DNA of 64,000 nucleotides from Acinetobacter sp. XH1741 (GTDB lineage Bacteria > Pseudomonadota > Gammaproteobacteria > Pseudomonadales > Moraxellaceae), in assembly GCF_041021895.1 (NCBI RefSeq), contig NZ_CP157428.1, positions 310,001-374,000 of the forward strand, given 5' to 3'. The notes under the pieces are model-generated. The model did not search any database. It was given only the letters and a program-made list of their open reading frames with translations, and was not told where the DNA came from. A program made the position numbers and the translations under genes. Within the stretch, counting starts at the first letter, position 1. Every line of letters starts with the position of its first letter. Of the stretch, positions 27,528 through 36,152 are shown one piece after another.

Positions 27528-28640
27528 ATGACGCAATTACAACAACCGATTAAATTTGCTTATTGGGTACCAAACGTAAGCGGTGGCCTTGTGGTGAGTA
27601 ATATCGAACAGCGTACAGATTGGAGTTATGACTACAATGTTCGACTTGCACAAGCTGCCGAAAAAAATGGTTTTGAATATGCGCTCACTCAAATTCGTTT
27701 TACGGCGGGCTATGGGGCAGAAAACCAGCATGAATCAGTAAGTTTCAGCCATGCATTACTTGCAAAAACTGAGAAACTTAAAGTGATTGCGGCTATTCTG
27801 CCCGGCCCTTGGAAACCGGCACTGGCAGCTAAACAGCTGGCTACAATTGATTATCTCACCGAAGGCCGAATTGCTATTAATGTGGTGAGTGGCTGGTTCA
27901 GAGGGGAATTTGATGCCATTGGTGAAGAGTGGCCAGAGCATGACGAACGCTATGTCCGTTCAGAAGAATTTATTCGCACTTTAAAAGGGATTTGGACCAC
28001 CGATAACTATAGTTTCGATGGTAAATACTATCAGTTCCAAAACTACACACTTAAACCAAAACCTTTGCAAAAGCCTTATATTGAAGTTTTCCAAGGTGGT
28101 AGCTCACGTGCTGCACGCGACATGGCCTCTCGCGTATCTGACTGGTATTTTACCAACGGTAATACAGTTGAAGAAATTCAAAAACAAGTTGAAGATATTC
28201 GCACAAAAGCAAAAGCCAATAACCATCAGGTTAAAATTGGGGTAAATGCTTTCATTATTGCAAGAGATACCGAAGAAGAAGCAAAAGCGGTACTTCATGA
28301 AATTATTGATAAAGCCAACACTGAAGCGGTAAATGCATTTGGAGATGCCACACGTGAAGCGGGTGCAGCTTCACCAGAGCAACAAGGCAACTGGGCAAAA
28401 TCAACTTTTGAAGACTTGGTTCAATATAACGACGGTTTTAAAACCAATTTAATTGGTACACCTCAGCAAATTGCAGAGCGTATTGTGGCGCTTAAACATG
28501 TAGGTGTTGATCTGATTCTTTCCGGTTTCTTACATTTTATTGAAGAGGTGGAGTATTTCGGAGAAAAAGTTTTACCGCTCGTTCGTCAGTTAGAACTTCA
28601 ACAGGAAAAGGAGGTAGAAATCCAAGCTAAATCAGCCTAA
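27528..28640 (+). CDS. sfnG: FMNH2-dependent dimethylsulfone monooxygenase
   Basis: A 370-residue bacterial-luciferase-family enzyme matching SfnG: KFAYWVPNVSGGLVVS at the start, INVVSGWFRGEFDAIGE near residue 120, and PYIEVFQGGSSRAARDMA near residue 185. SfnG converts dimethylsulfone to methanesulfinate with FMNH2 supplied by the adjacent reductase, so the pair scavenges sulfur from organosulfur compounds. A GGGAGAG site supports the ATG at 27528. The downstream alkanesulfonate genes common elsewhere are absent here. Confidence 0.93.
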   Translation: MTQLQQPIKFAYWVPNVSGGLVVSNIEQRTDWSYDYNVRLAQAAEKNGFEYALTQIRFTAGYGAENQHESVSFSHALLAKTEKLKVIAAILPGPWKPALAAKQLATIDYLTEGRIAINVVSGWFRGEFDAIGEEWPEHDERYVRSEEFIRTLKGIWTTDNYSFDGKYYQFQNYTLKPKPLQKPYIEVFQGGSSRAARDMASRVSDWYFTNGNTVEEIQKQVEDIRTKAKANNHQVKIGVNAFIIARDTEEEAKAVLHEIIDKANTEAVNAFGDATREAGAASPEQQGNWAKSTFEDLVQYNDGFKTNLIGTPQQIAERIVALKHVGVDLILSGFLHFIEEVEYFGEKVLPLVRQLELQQEKEVEIQAKSA

Positions 28641-28701
28641 AAACCTCCAGCCAAAATAGCGCAAGAAAATAAAAATAATAAATTAAAATAAAGAGTAATT
28701 G

Positions 28702-28733
28702 GCTCCAAGACTCGGCTTGGAGCTTTTATTTTT
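28702..28733 (+). terminator. Terminator after sfnG
   Basis: GCTCCAAG and CTTGGAGC around ACTCGG, followed by TTTTATTTTT, abutting the stop of the convergent AsnC-type gene. Confidence 0.85.
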
Positions 28734-29137
28734 CAAACTTCTCGAACTACAGTTTCAACCGAATAACGACACCATTTTGAAAGAGCCTCAATAAATTCAT
28801 TCAATGCTGGCGGTTCAAAATGACTGACAATCATATAACAGGCATTGCCCATCACTTTAAAGCACTCATCGATTTGTTCATATTGCTTGACTAAATTTTC
28901 AATTTCTTCAAATGCGCGCTGTTCATTTAAATGCAAATGAATAAATTGTTTATGCATGTATTGCACGGCAATGGTGTAATTCTTGATCACCCCAGCATCC
29001 ATCAACTGAGCAATCCGAGCACCCACAGCCTGCCCTGTCCGGTGCACACGCTGCCCTATTTCTTTATTTGTTAAGCGTGAATCTTGCTTGAGTAATGCAA
29101 TAATTTTTAGATCAATCGGGTCTAATTCAATATTCAT
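28733..29137 (-). CDS. Lrp/AsnC-family regulator
   Basis: A compact 134-residue Lrp/AsnC protein. The helix-turn-helix lies at residues 5-60 (DLKIIALLKQDSRLTNKEIG), followed by a shortened RAM ligand domain that ends in VETVVREV. Typical members have about 150 residues, so the ligand domain is slightly short. It is divergent from a cysteine hydrolase gene with about 100 bp between the starts, so that gene is the likely target. The effector is unknown. Confidence 0.88.
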   Translation of the reverse strand: MNIELDPIDLKIIALLKQDSRLTNKEIGQRVHRTGQAVGARIAQLMDAGVIKNYTIAVQYMHKQFIHLHLNEQRAFEEIENLVKQYEQIDECFKVMGNACYMIVSHFEPPALNEFIEALSKWCRYSVETVVREV

Positions 29138-29210
29138 TTTTCATGGCGAAAGAAAACAGGCGGTAATGCTTTCATAGGACTATAGCCGATTTTGGCAAAG
29201 GAGAATAACC

Positions 29211-29246
29211 TTGTTTTATCTCATATCAACAAGAATGTTCTCATGA
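29211..29246 (+). other. Possible leader mini-ORF overlapping the hydrolase start
   Basis: AAAGGAG at 29197-29203 sits seven bases ahead of a TTG that opens an 11-codon frame ending in TGA at 29244-29246. This overlaps the hydrolase ATG (29243) as ATGA. The hydrolase itself has only a weak site, so translation may be coupled through this mini-ORF. No protein evidence exists. Confidence 0.35.
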
Positions 29247-29785
29247 AACAAGCACTGTTAGTTATCGATGTACAAAACGATTATTTTAAAAATGGCAAAA
29301 TGGAATTGGTTGGACCAGATCAAGCGCTCGATAAAATAAAGCAGCTCGAACAATATTTTAACGATAAAAACTTGCCGATTATTTATGTACAACATATTAA
29401 CCCGCCACAAGCCAGTTTCTTCCAAGAAAATACAGATGGGGTTTTACTTCATCCCGAACTTATTGCTGATAGTGATTCATTAATCGTGACAAAGCATTAT
29501 CCAAACAGTTTTTTAGAAACCAATTTAGATGAACTTCTAAAAACACATCAAATTGAGCAACTTGTGATTACAGGTATGATGACTCATATGTGTATTGATT
29601 CAGGGACACGCGCAGCCAAAGAACTTGGCTATCAACCCATCTTAATTGCAGATGCCACCGCAACACGTGATTTAAGCCATGCTGGAAAGACTGTAAAAGC
29701 TGAAGATGTGCAAACCACTTTTTTAACTGCGCTGAGTACATTTGCAAATGTACAAAATACTGCGGACTTTTTAGCAAATGCTTAA
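29243..29785 (+). CDS. Isochorismatase-family cysteine hydrolase
   Basis: A 180-residue cysteine hydrolase. The Asp of VIDVQNDYF, the Lys of VTKHYPNSF and the Cys of MMTHMCIDSGTRAA form the family's catalytic triad, and a cis-peptide TGMMTHM loop precedes the Cys. Family members hydrolyse nicotinamide, N-carbamoyl compounds, isochorismate and others; the exact substrate is not visible. The frame opens upstream at a TTG (29192), but alignment of the family start favours 29243. The divergent AsnC-type regulator probably controls it. Confidence 0.88.
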   Translation: MKQALLVIDVQNDYFKNGKMELVGPDQALDKIKQLEQYFNDKNLPIIYVQHINPPQASFFQENTDGVLLHPELIADSDSLIVTKHYPNSFLETNLDELLKTHQIEQLVITGMMTHMCIDSGTRAAKELGYQPILIADATATRDLSHAGKTVKAEDVQTTFLTALSTFANVQNTADFLANA

Positions 29786-29796
29786 TAAGTCTTAAT

Positions 29797-29823
29797 AAAA
29801 AAGCCCCAAATGGGGCTTTTTAA
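29797..29823. terminator. Bidirectional terminator between hydrolase and acs
   Basis: AGCCCCA and TGGGGCT around AA with A- and T-runs outside, between convergent genes. Confidence 0.9.
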
Positions 29824-29824
29824 A

Positions 29825-31774
29825 TTACTTTTGCTTATCGGGATAAACTGTAGCAATTAACTGATCTACCACAGCAGGTTCAGCCAAGGTTGACGTATCA
29901 CCTAAACTATCAAGCTCGTTTGCCGCAATTTTTCTTAAAATACGGCGCATGATTTTACCAGAACGCGTTTTAGGTAATGCTGGTGCCCAATGTAGTGCAT
30001 CTGGTGAAGCCACTGGGCCAAGCACTTTACGTACCCAATTAATTAACTCTTTACGCAGTTCTTCTGACTCTGGAACACCTGCTTGTAAGGTCACAAAAGT
30101 ACAAATACCTTGGCCTTTAATCTCGTGAGGCATACCCACCACTGCTGCTTCTGCCACCGCTTCATGCGAAACAAGAGCACTTTCAATTTCAGCAGTACCT
30201 AAACGGTGGCCTGAAACGTTTAAGACATCATCAACACGACCTGTGATCCAGTAATATCCATCTTCATCACGGCGCGCGCCATCACCTGTGAAGTAAGTAT
30301 TTTTAAAGGTCGAGAAATAAGCCTCAATAAAGCGATCTGGGTCACCCCAAATGGTACGCATTTGACCTGGCCATGAATCTTTAATCACAAGGTTGCCTTC
30401 CACTGCACCCTCTAGCTCATTGCCTTCACCATCTACAATAGCAGGCTGTACACCAAATAGCGGACGTGTTGCCGAACCCGGTTTTAGGGCTGTTGCACCT
30501 GGTAAGGGTGCAATCAAAATACCGCCCGTTTCAGTTTGCCACCATGTATCAACAATCGGACAGCGGCTCTCACCTACTACAGTGTAGTACCAGTTCCAAG
30601 CCTCAGGGTTAATCGGTTCACCCACTGAACCCAGTAAACGTAAGCTACTACGGTTACTTTCACGTACATACGAGTCACCTTCTCGCATCATGGCGCGAAT
30701 CGCAGTTGGCGCTGTATATAAGATAGAAACTTTGTGTTTATCGACCACATGGCCAAGGCGTGCCCATGTTGGATATTGAGGCACACCTTCAAACATTAAG
30801 GTCGTGGTACCATTCGCGAGTGGCCCATAAATCAAATAACTATGCCCTGTAATCCAGCCGATATCGGCTGTACACCAGTACACATCATCTTGTTTTAAAT
30901 CGAATACCTCTTTAAAGGTACTTGCCACATAAACCAGATATCCACCTGTAGTATGTAATACACCTTTAGGCTTACCAGTTGAACCCGAAGTATAAAGAAT
31001 AAATAACGGGTCTTCGGCCTTCATAGGCTCTGGAGGACAGTTAGCATCAACCTCCATAATAATGAGGTGATACCACAAATCGCGCCCCGGTTTCATTTCA
31101 ATCGGGTTAGCATTACGGTAAACCACAACGACATTTTCAACACACTCTGTGCCGGGTAGCGCTAAAGCCAAATCGACATTTTCTTTGAGCGGTAATAATT
31201 TTCCTGCACGTAGACTTGAGTCTGCGGTAATCACCAGTTTAGCTTGGCTATCTTGAATACGGCTTGCCAAAGAATCTGGTGAGAAACCACCAAAGACCAC
31301 ACAGTGAACCGCACCAATGCGGGCACAGGCTAGCATGGCAATTGCAGCCTCAGTCACCATTGGCATATACAATACAACGCGGTCACCTTTACCAATGCCA
31401 TATTTCTTTAAAACATTGGCAAAGCGACAAACTTCATCGTGTAATTCTTTATAAGAAACGATTTTATGACGAGAAGGATGATCCCCTTCCCAAATAATGG
31501 CGGGTTTATGAGGGTGTTCTTTTAGATGCCTGTCTAGGCAGTTTGCTGATACGTTTAACTCACCATCAGCAAACCATTCAATTTTGAAATTGTCTTTGTC
31601 AAAACTGGTATTTTTAACTTGGGTAAATGGTTTTATCCAATCGACAATTTTAGCTTGCTCTGCCCAGAATTCATCTGGCTTCTCGATAGAGTGTTGATAA
31701 CGTTTAAAGTAGTCTGCTTCAACAGTACGAGCTGTTTGTTTAAATTCCTCTGGTACTGGATAGATCTCATTCAT
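29825..31774 (-). CDS. acs: Acetyl-CoA synthetase
   Basis: A 649-residue AMP-forming acetate:CoA ligase. It has the P-loop [11 protein letters not shown] (near residue 260), WWQTETGG (near 410), the [14 protein letters not shown] adenylate segment and the C-terminal [11 protein letters not shown] with the catalytic Lys that is acetylated for control in other bacteria. It activates acetate for the glyoxylate shunt or lipid synthesis. The ATG at 31774 has AAGGAAG upstream; the frame continues to an unlikely GTG at 31804. A candidate CrbR site lies about 110 bp upstream. Confidence 0.97.
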   Translation of the reverse strand: MNEIYPVPEEFKQTARTVEADYFKRYQHSIEKPDEFWAEQAKIVDWIKPFTQVKNTSFDKDNFKIEWFADGELNVSANCLDRHLKEHPHKPAIIWEGDHPSRHKIVSYKELHDEVCRFANVLKKYGIGKGDRVVLYMPMVTEAAIAMLACARIGAVHCVVFGGFSPDSLASRIQDSQAKLVITADSSLRAGKLLPLKENVDLALALPGTECVENVVVVYRNANPIEMKPGRDLWYHLIIMEVDANCPPEPMKAEDPLFILYTSGSTGKPKGVLHTTGGYLVYVASTFKEVFDLKQDDVYWCTADIGWITGHSYLIYGPLANGTTTLMFEGVPQYPTWARLGHVVDKHKVSILYTAPTAIRAMMREGDSYVRESNRSSLRLLGSVGEPINPEAWNWYYTVVGESRCPIVDTWWQTETGGILIAPLPGATALKPGSATRPLFGVQPAIVDGEGNELEGAVEGNLVIKDSWPGQMRTIWGDPDRFIEAYFSTFKNTYFTGDGARRDEDGYYWITGRVDDVLNVSGHRLGTAEIESALVSHEAVAEAAVVGMPHEIKGQGICTFVTLQAGVPESEELRKELINWVRKVLGPVASPDALHWAPALPKTRSGKIMRRILRKIAANELDSLGDTSTLAEPAVVDQLIATVYPDKQK

Positions 31775-31882
31775 ACGCAACTTCCTTGATCTTGTGCATC
31801 CCATCTCGAGACTGTGGCTATTATTTTACTGGATCTTATTTGAATGCCTTTTCAGTATGATGACTCTTTAAAAGCCTAGACA

Positions 31883-31900
31883 ATCCGACTTTGGTCATAT
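31883..31900. promoter_or_regulatory. Candidate CrbR site upstream of acs
   Basis: ATCCGACTTTGGTCATAT matches 15 of 18 positions of the palindrome at 24787-24804. It lies 109-126 bp ahead of the acs start, a distance like that in the other two cases. Confidence 0.6.
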
Positions 31901-31975
31901 ATTGAGCACTTACTCAAGCATACGAAATTGTGAACATTTTTATAAAATTAAGTTGATTTAAAACATTTGTCTATA

Positions 31976-32243
31976 GGGTCTGTTCATACTTTATATATAA
32001 ATTGCGTTGTAAGCTAAAATTTCACGAAACAAGGCATGAAATGCAGAAAATAGCACCCCTATTGTCAAATTTCATAACGCAGTTTTGGGTAATTTTAGCT
32101 ACAACCCTTTGGGACAGAAATACTTTTTGATGCTGTGTCGTTAGACATTACTCATTTAGAATGACTAAATATTCATAATATCTGCCTAACATCATCTAAA
32201 AAGTATTCTCTGTCGCAATCATAGATAAAATATAAACAGACCC
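31976..32243. mobile_element. MITE-like non-coding element of 268 bp with nested inverted repeats
   Basis: Imperfect terminal inverted repeats of 24 bp (20 of 24 matching) begin GGGTCTGTT at 31976 and end AACAGACCC at 32243. Inside are two more inverted pairs: GTTGTAAGCTAAAATT (32006-32021) with 32091-32105, and GACAG...GTTAG (32113-32144) with 32186-32214, the latter enclosing ATTTAG/CTAAAT. There is no ORF. No convincing target-site duplication was found. It lies between the acs promoter and a DUF805 gene. Relation to a specific IS family needs a database search. Confidence 0.65.
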
Positions 32244-32272
32244 TCGTATTACATTTATAATTTTTTCAAGTT

Positions 32273-32292
32273 TTGATGGTTTTGACCATCAA
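32273..32292. promoter_or_regulatory. Inverted repeat ahead of the DUF805 gene
   Basis: TTGATGG and CCATCAA are 7-base perfect arms around six bases, 46 bp before the ATG. There is no U-run, so it is more likely an operator or leader hairpin than a terminator. Confidence 0.35.
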
Positions 32293-32337
32293 CAAAGATT
32301 ATTTTAGCTTTTAGACGCAGCACAGGAATACAATAAA

Positions 32338-32913
32338 ATGTTTGCCCAAACTCCCTCTTCTCTTCCTCCTCAACTCCCGTTTAAAGATAGCCCTTTTTCA
32401 ATTCATGGACGCTTTAATCGCATGAGTTATTTGGGTGGATATGGGCTGATTTATTTAGTCACCCTTATGGGCTATTTCATTTTAGCTTCATTTCTTGGGA
32501 GCTTTCAGCTTTCTAGTGATCTGTTTAATTTTGAATTTTATAGCTCTCTTTCCGGTATAAGTGCTTTAGTAGCCTGGGCTTTTTGGCTATTTCTCATCTA
32601 TCTCAATATTATTCTTGTTGTTCGACGTCTACACGATTTAAATAAAAGTGGCTGGATGGGACTACTCATATTTATTCCATTAGTACAGTTCTTTTTTATG
32701 CTTTATTTATTACTTGCCTCAGGTACAGCAGGTCCAAATCAGTATGGCCCTGTCAGATCTTCAACCTTTATAGAAAAACTGATGGCTTGGTTTATTCTAT
32801 TCATTATTTTGGTTACTGTTATTTCTACCGCAGGATTTTTTTACTACTTCTGGGGTACAGGCACGCTAGAAACACCTACACAAATCTTACAAAAAGGAAC
32901 GCAATACTTTTAA
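32338..32913 (+). CDS. DUF805 membrane protein
   Basis: A 191-residue membrane protein with four hydrophobic segments. It shows the DUF805 features: GRFNRMSYLGGYG near residue 23, RRLHDLNKSGWMGLL near residue 97 and GPNQYGP near residue 135. The function of the family is unknown. The N-terminal 20 residues are soluble and proline-rich. It is preceded by the MITE-like element and a small inverted repeat; the promoter may lie partly in the element's right end. Confidence 0.88.
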   Translation: MFAQTPSSLPPQLPFKDSPFSIHGRFNRMSYLGGYGLIYLVTLMGYFILASFLGSFQLSSDLFNFEFYSSLSGISALVAWAFWLFLIYLNIILVVRRLHDLNKSGWMGLLIFIPLVQFFFMLYLLLASGTAGPNQYGPVRSSTFIEKLMAWFILFIILVTVISTAGFFYYFWGTGTLETPTQILQKGTQYF

Positions 32914-33027
32914 TTAAAAAACACTTTATTATTTAGATGAACTCATTATAGTAGGCGCACATTTTATCTCCTACTATGATGAAAGCCGGAAAACAGATTT
33001 CATCAATTTATTTTATAGAGACTTGTC

Positions 33028-33999
33028 GTGGCTGATGAACAAAAATCCTTAACGGAAGTTGCAAAAAATACAGGTGAGCTTTTGCAAGAAGCAGGCACTA
33101 AAACCACCCAAACAGTTTTAGCGCATACTGAAAAATATCATGATGCCTATACCACTATCGACAAAATTGTAGATAGTTTTTGGGAACGTGTACCTTATAT
33201 TTGCATTGCGATTACCGTTTTTATTATTTTTTGGCTACTCACCAAATTTTTTAAGTTCTTTGTTCGTAAAACTTTAGAAAACCGCTCTTATACACGTCAA
33301 AATCTAGTTCTAGTTTTAAACCGTGTTGGTAGTACAGCAATTTTATTCTTTGGTTTCTTAATTGCTTTAGTCATTATGATTCCGGGGTTTACACCAGGGC
33401 AACTCATGAGTGCGTTGGGGATCGGCTCTGTCGCAATTGGTTTTGCATTTAAAGATATTTTCCAAAACTTGCTCTCTGGTATTTTAATTCTACTCAGTGA
33501 ACCATTCCGTATTGGCGACTCAATTGTTGTAAATTCACTTGAAGGAACGGTTGAAGATATTCAGATTCGTGCAACTTTCTTACGCTCACCAGATGGTCGT
33601 CGTATTGTTATTCCAAACGCAACTGTTTATACGAGTGCTTTAACTGTAAATACAGCTTACCAGCAACGACGCTGTGAATTTGTAGTAGGTATTGGCTATG
33701 ACGATGATGAACAAAAAGCGAAAAAAATTATTTTAGATATTCTAAATAATGACCGGAATGTACTCAGTCAGCCTTCGTTCTCTGTCAATGTAACAGCTTT
33801 GGCAGATTTCTCGGTTAACCTTACGGTACGCTGGTGGATTAATACCACTGAAACCGATATTTCGTCATCTACCAGTACAATTCAGGCCGAAGTAAAACAA
33901 GCATTTAATGCTAACGGCATTAATATTCCTTACCCTATTCAGGAATTAAAAATGGCCGCAAATCATTTACCTTTGAGCTCTGAAAACTCAAGTAAATAG
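33028..33999 (+). CDS. mscS: Small-conductance mechanosensitive channel (MscS family)
   Basis: A 323-residue MscS-type channel. An amphipathic N-terminal region of about 50 residues precedes three helices; the pore helix reads GQLMSALGIGSVAIGFAFKD and is followed by NLLSGILILLSEPFRIGD, the family hallmark, then the beta and alpha/beta domains of the cytoplasmic cage. It releases solutes under hypo-osmotic shock. The start is GTG, because the nearby ATG is out of frame. Its last 12 bases overlap the end of the convergent rsmE. Confidence 0.92.
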   Translation: MADEQKSLTEVAKNTGELLQEAGTKTTQTVLAHTEKYHDAYTTIDKIVDSFWERVPYICIAITVFIIFWLLTKFFKFFVRKTLENRSYTRQNLVLVLNRVGSTAILFFGFLIALVIMIPGFTPGQLMSALGIGSVAIGFAFKDIFQNLLSGILILLSEPFRIGDSIVVNSLEGTVEDIQIRATFLRSPDGRRIVIPNATVYTSALTVNTAYQQRRCEFVVGIGYDDDEQKAKKIILDILNNDRNVLSQPSFSVNVTALADFSVNLTVRWWINTTETDISSSTSTIQAEVKQAFNANGINIPYPIQELKMAANHLPLSSENSSK

Positions 34000-34695
34000 T
34001 CGGCCTAAAATATAAGAAATAGACGTTTCAGTTCTTAAAATACGGTTGCCTAAGCTCACTGCTTGGCAGCCGTTTTTTGTGAGCAAATCAATTTCATAAG
34101 GAATAAATCCACCTTCAGGTCCAACAACTACAGTACAGGCGTGACTAACATTGTTTGGCATACTCTGCTCAGCATAAGGATGAGCAACAAAGGCGGGGGT
34201 TTCTTCCGAAATGAGGGTGGGTAGAACATCTTCAACAAAAGGTTTAAAGCGTTTATAAAGTTGAATTTCAGGGGCAATCGTATCACCTGCTTGCTCTAAC
34301 CCGAGCGTAACGTAATGATCAATTTGCTGTAAAAACGGAGTTTGCCAATAGCTTTTATCAACGCGATAACTATGGATCAGACTAATTTTTTGCACTCCCA
34401 AAGTTACACTGTCCATAATTAAACGGCGTAAAACTTTGGGTCTTGGTAAAGCTACAATTAAATGAACTGGAAGTTTTGCTGGTACGGCCTCTTCATGAAC
34501 GGGACGGACACAAACTTGTTGTTCGTTAATTGAAACAATTTCTGTGAGATAACGAGCACCGTTTCGAATACCCACTTTCAGATTCTGGCCGACCGTAATA
34601 TCAAGATGTTCATGCAAATGCTGCACTTGACGCTTTGAATGTATCGACCAGATCTCTGACTGAATATCTTCAGGTTCTAATAAAACGATATTCAT
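33988..34695 (-). CDS. rsmE: 16S rRNA m3U1498 methyltransferase
   Basis: A 235-residue SPOUT methyltransferase. The N-terminal PUA-like part carries the HLHEHLDITVGQ region, and the C-terminal trefoil-knot signature reads VVGPEGGFIPYEIDLL (about 185-200) and LGNRILRTETS. RsmE methylates N3 of U1498 in 16S rRNA. Its start overlaps the waaA stop by four bases (ATGA), so the two are coupled. Its tail overlaps mscS on the other strand. Confidence 0.96.
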   Translation of the reverse strand: MNIVLLEPEDIQSEIWSIHSKRQVQHLHEHLDITVGQNLKVGIRNGARYLTEIVSINEQQVCVRPVHEEAVPAKLPVHLIVALPRPKVLRRLIMDSVTLGVQKISLIHSYRVDKSYWQTPFLQQIDHYVTLGLEQAGDTIAPEIQLYKRFKPFVEDVLPTLISEETPAFVAHPYAEQSMPNNVSHACTVVVGPEGGFIPYEIDLLTKNGCQAVSLGNRILRTETSISYILGRLFT

Positions 34696-35984
34696 GATTT
34701 TTCGGCCAAATAGCGATTAATCACTCCAATATGTTTTTGTAAGGAACCTTGATTACGCTGTAATACTTTATGTGCCTGTGCAATGAGTTGTTCAGTGGCT
34801 TCTGGTTCTGCTAGACACGCCAGCCAGATATCAACCACCTGCTGTGCATCTTGGGCAATCAACACGCCATTTTCATCAATGAACTCATCAACAATCGTTT
34901 GAAAGTTAAAGTAACGCGGCCCAACCACTGTAGGTACATTCAAAACCATCGGCTCTAAAATGTTATGTCCACCACCCGGCTCATTTAAAGAACCACCTAC
35001 AAAACAAACCTGACTTAAGGCATACCATAGCCAAAGCTCACCCATGCTATCGGCCAAATAAACCTGCGTGCTTGCATGAATACTTTGCCCCATGCTTCTA
35101 CGATGAGTAATTAAATTTAAATTTTGGCAAACCTCAAATACCTCATCGAAGCGTTCAGGATGGCGAGGCACAACAATACATACCAGCTCACGATCTGAAT
35201 TTAAATGAGGTGCGAGTGCTTCCAAAATTTGTTGTTCTTCGGGTGCGTGTGTACTAGCAATTGTCACAACCTGACGATTCGCTAAATACCACTGCTGATG
35301 CAATTGGCCAGCTTGTTTAATAAAAGCCTCAGGGGCATGAATATCGAACTTAATATTTCCAACGACCTGACTCTTATGCTCATCTAAACCAAGCTCGACA
35401 TAACGCTGACGGGTTGCACCATCTTGTGCTAACACCCAATCGATTTGCTTTAACATACCAGCAGTTAAACCTGAGACTTTGCTATAACCCTTTGCCGATT
35501 TTTCAGATAGTCGAGCATTAAGTAGCAAACAAGGTACATGCTGCAATTTGGCTTGATCGATTAAATTTGGCCAAAGCTCAGTTTCAACTAGTGCCAAAAG
35601 TCTCGGTTGGTATGATTCGAAAAACTGTTTTAAAAGCGGTTTTTGGTCTACCGGTAAATAAACCGCTTGAAATAAATCTAGATAAGGTTCTTTCAAAAAG
35701 AGCGACTTAGCACGTGCTTGACCAGTTTTTGTAGTATTGGTGACTAAAACCGGCTGCCCAAGTTTAAGATAATGCTCGATTAAAGGCTGTGCAGCATTGG
35801 TCTCTCCAACTGAGACAGCATGAAACCAGATGGCTTTTATATTTTTCGGATCTTCAAATGGTCCAAATCTTTCCAGACATTCCTGATGATATAATTCTAG
35901 ACTTTCTGCACGTCTTTTTATCCGCCAGCGATAAAACGGTTTTAATAAATGTAGTGCTGTGTTGTACCAAAATGGGGTCGCCAA
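34692..35984 (-). CDS. waaA: Kdo transferase (3-deoxy-D-manno-octulosonate transferase)
   Basis: A 430-residue GT-B glycosyltransferase of the KdtA/WaaA family, with IWFHAVSVGETNAA near residue 49, ALVETELWPNL near residue 110 and the sugar-nucleotide site GGSLNEPGGGHNILEP near residue 320. It adds Kdo from CMP-Kdo to lipid A precursors on the inner membrane face, starting the lipooligosaccharide core. The likely start is TTG at 35984 with GAGG nine bases upstream; no early ATG fits the family length. Confidence 0.95.
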   Translation of the reverse strand: MATPFWYNTALHLLKPFYRWRIKRRAESLELYHQECLERFGPFEDPKNIKAIWFHAVSVGETNAAQPLIEHYLKLGQPVLVTNTTKTGQARAKSLFLKEPYLDLFQAVYLPVDQKPLLKQFFESYQPRLLALVETELWPNLIDQAKLQHVPCLLLNARLSEKSAKGYSKVSGLTAGMLKQIDWVLAQDGATRQRYVELGLDEHKSQVVGNIKFDIHAPEAFIKQAGQLHQQWYLANRQVVTIASTHAPEEQQILEALAPHLNSDRELVCIVVPRHPERFDEVFEVCQNLNLITHRRSMGQSIHASTQVYLADSMGELWLWYALSQVCFVGGSLNEPGGGHNILEPMVLNVPTVVGPRYFNFQTIVDEFIDENGVLIAQDAQQVVDIWLACLAEPEATEQLIAQAHKVLQRNQGSLQKHIGVINRYLAEKS

Positions 35985-36036
35985 GCGGTTTGCCTCAAAT
36001 AGTCAAAATTTAAAAACTGGGGAAAATATAACATAG

Positions 36037-36077
36037 ATAAAAAAAATGGCAGAGTTTCGATACCTAAACTCTACCAT
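36037..36077 (-). terminator. Terminator after nemA
   Basis: ATGGCAGAGTTT and AAACTCTACCAT form 12-base arms with one mismatch; a run of eight U follows on the minus strand. It lies 75 bp after the nemA stop. Confidence 0.85.
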
Positions 36078-36152
36078 ATACAAGAAAAGTCATTGACTGA
36101 ACTCACGAAAGAGCAAGTTCAGCAAATGGTAAATCAAAATAAAATAATGATT

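Noticed and set aside
31966..32253. Target-site duplication around the MITE-like element
   Set aside because: Bases outside the terminal repeats were compared at 2, 3, 8 and 9 bp and do not match; if one existed it has decayed.
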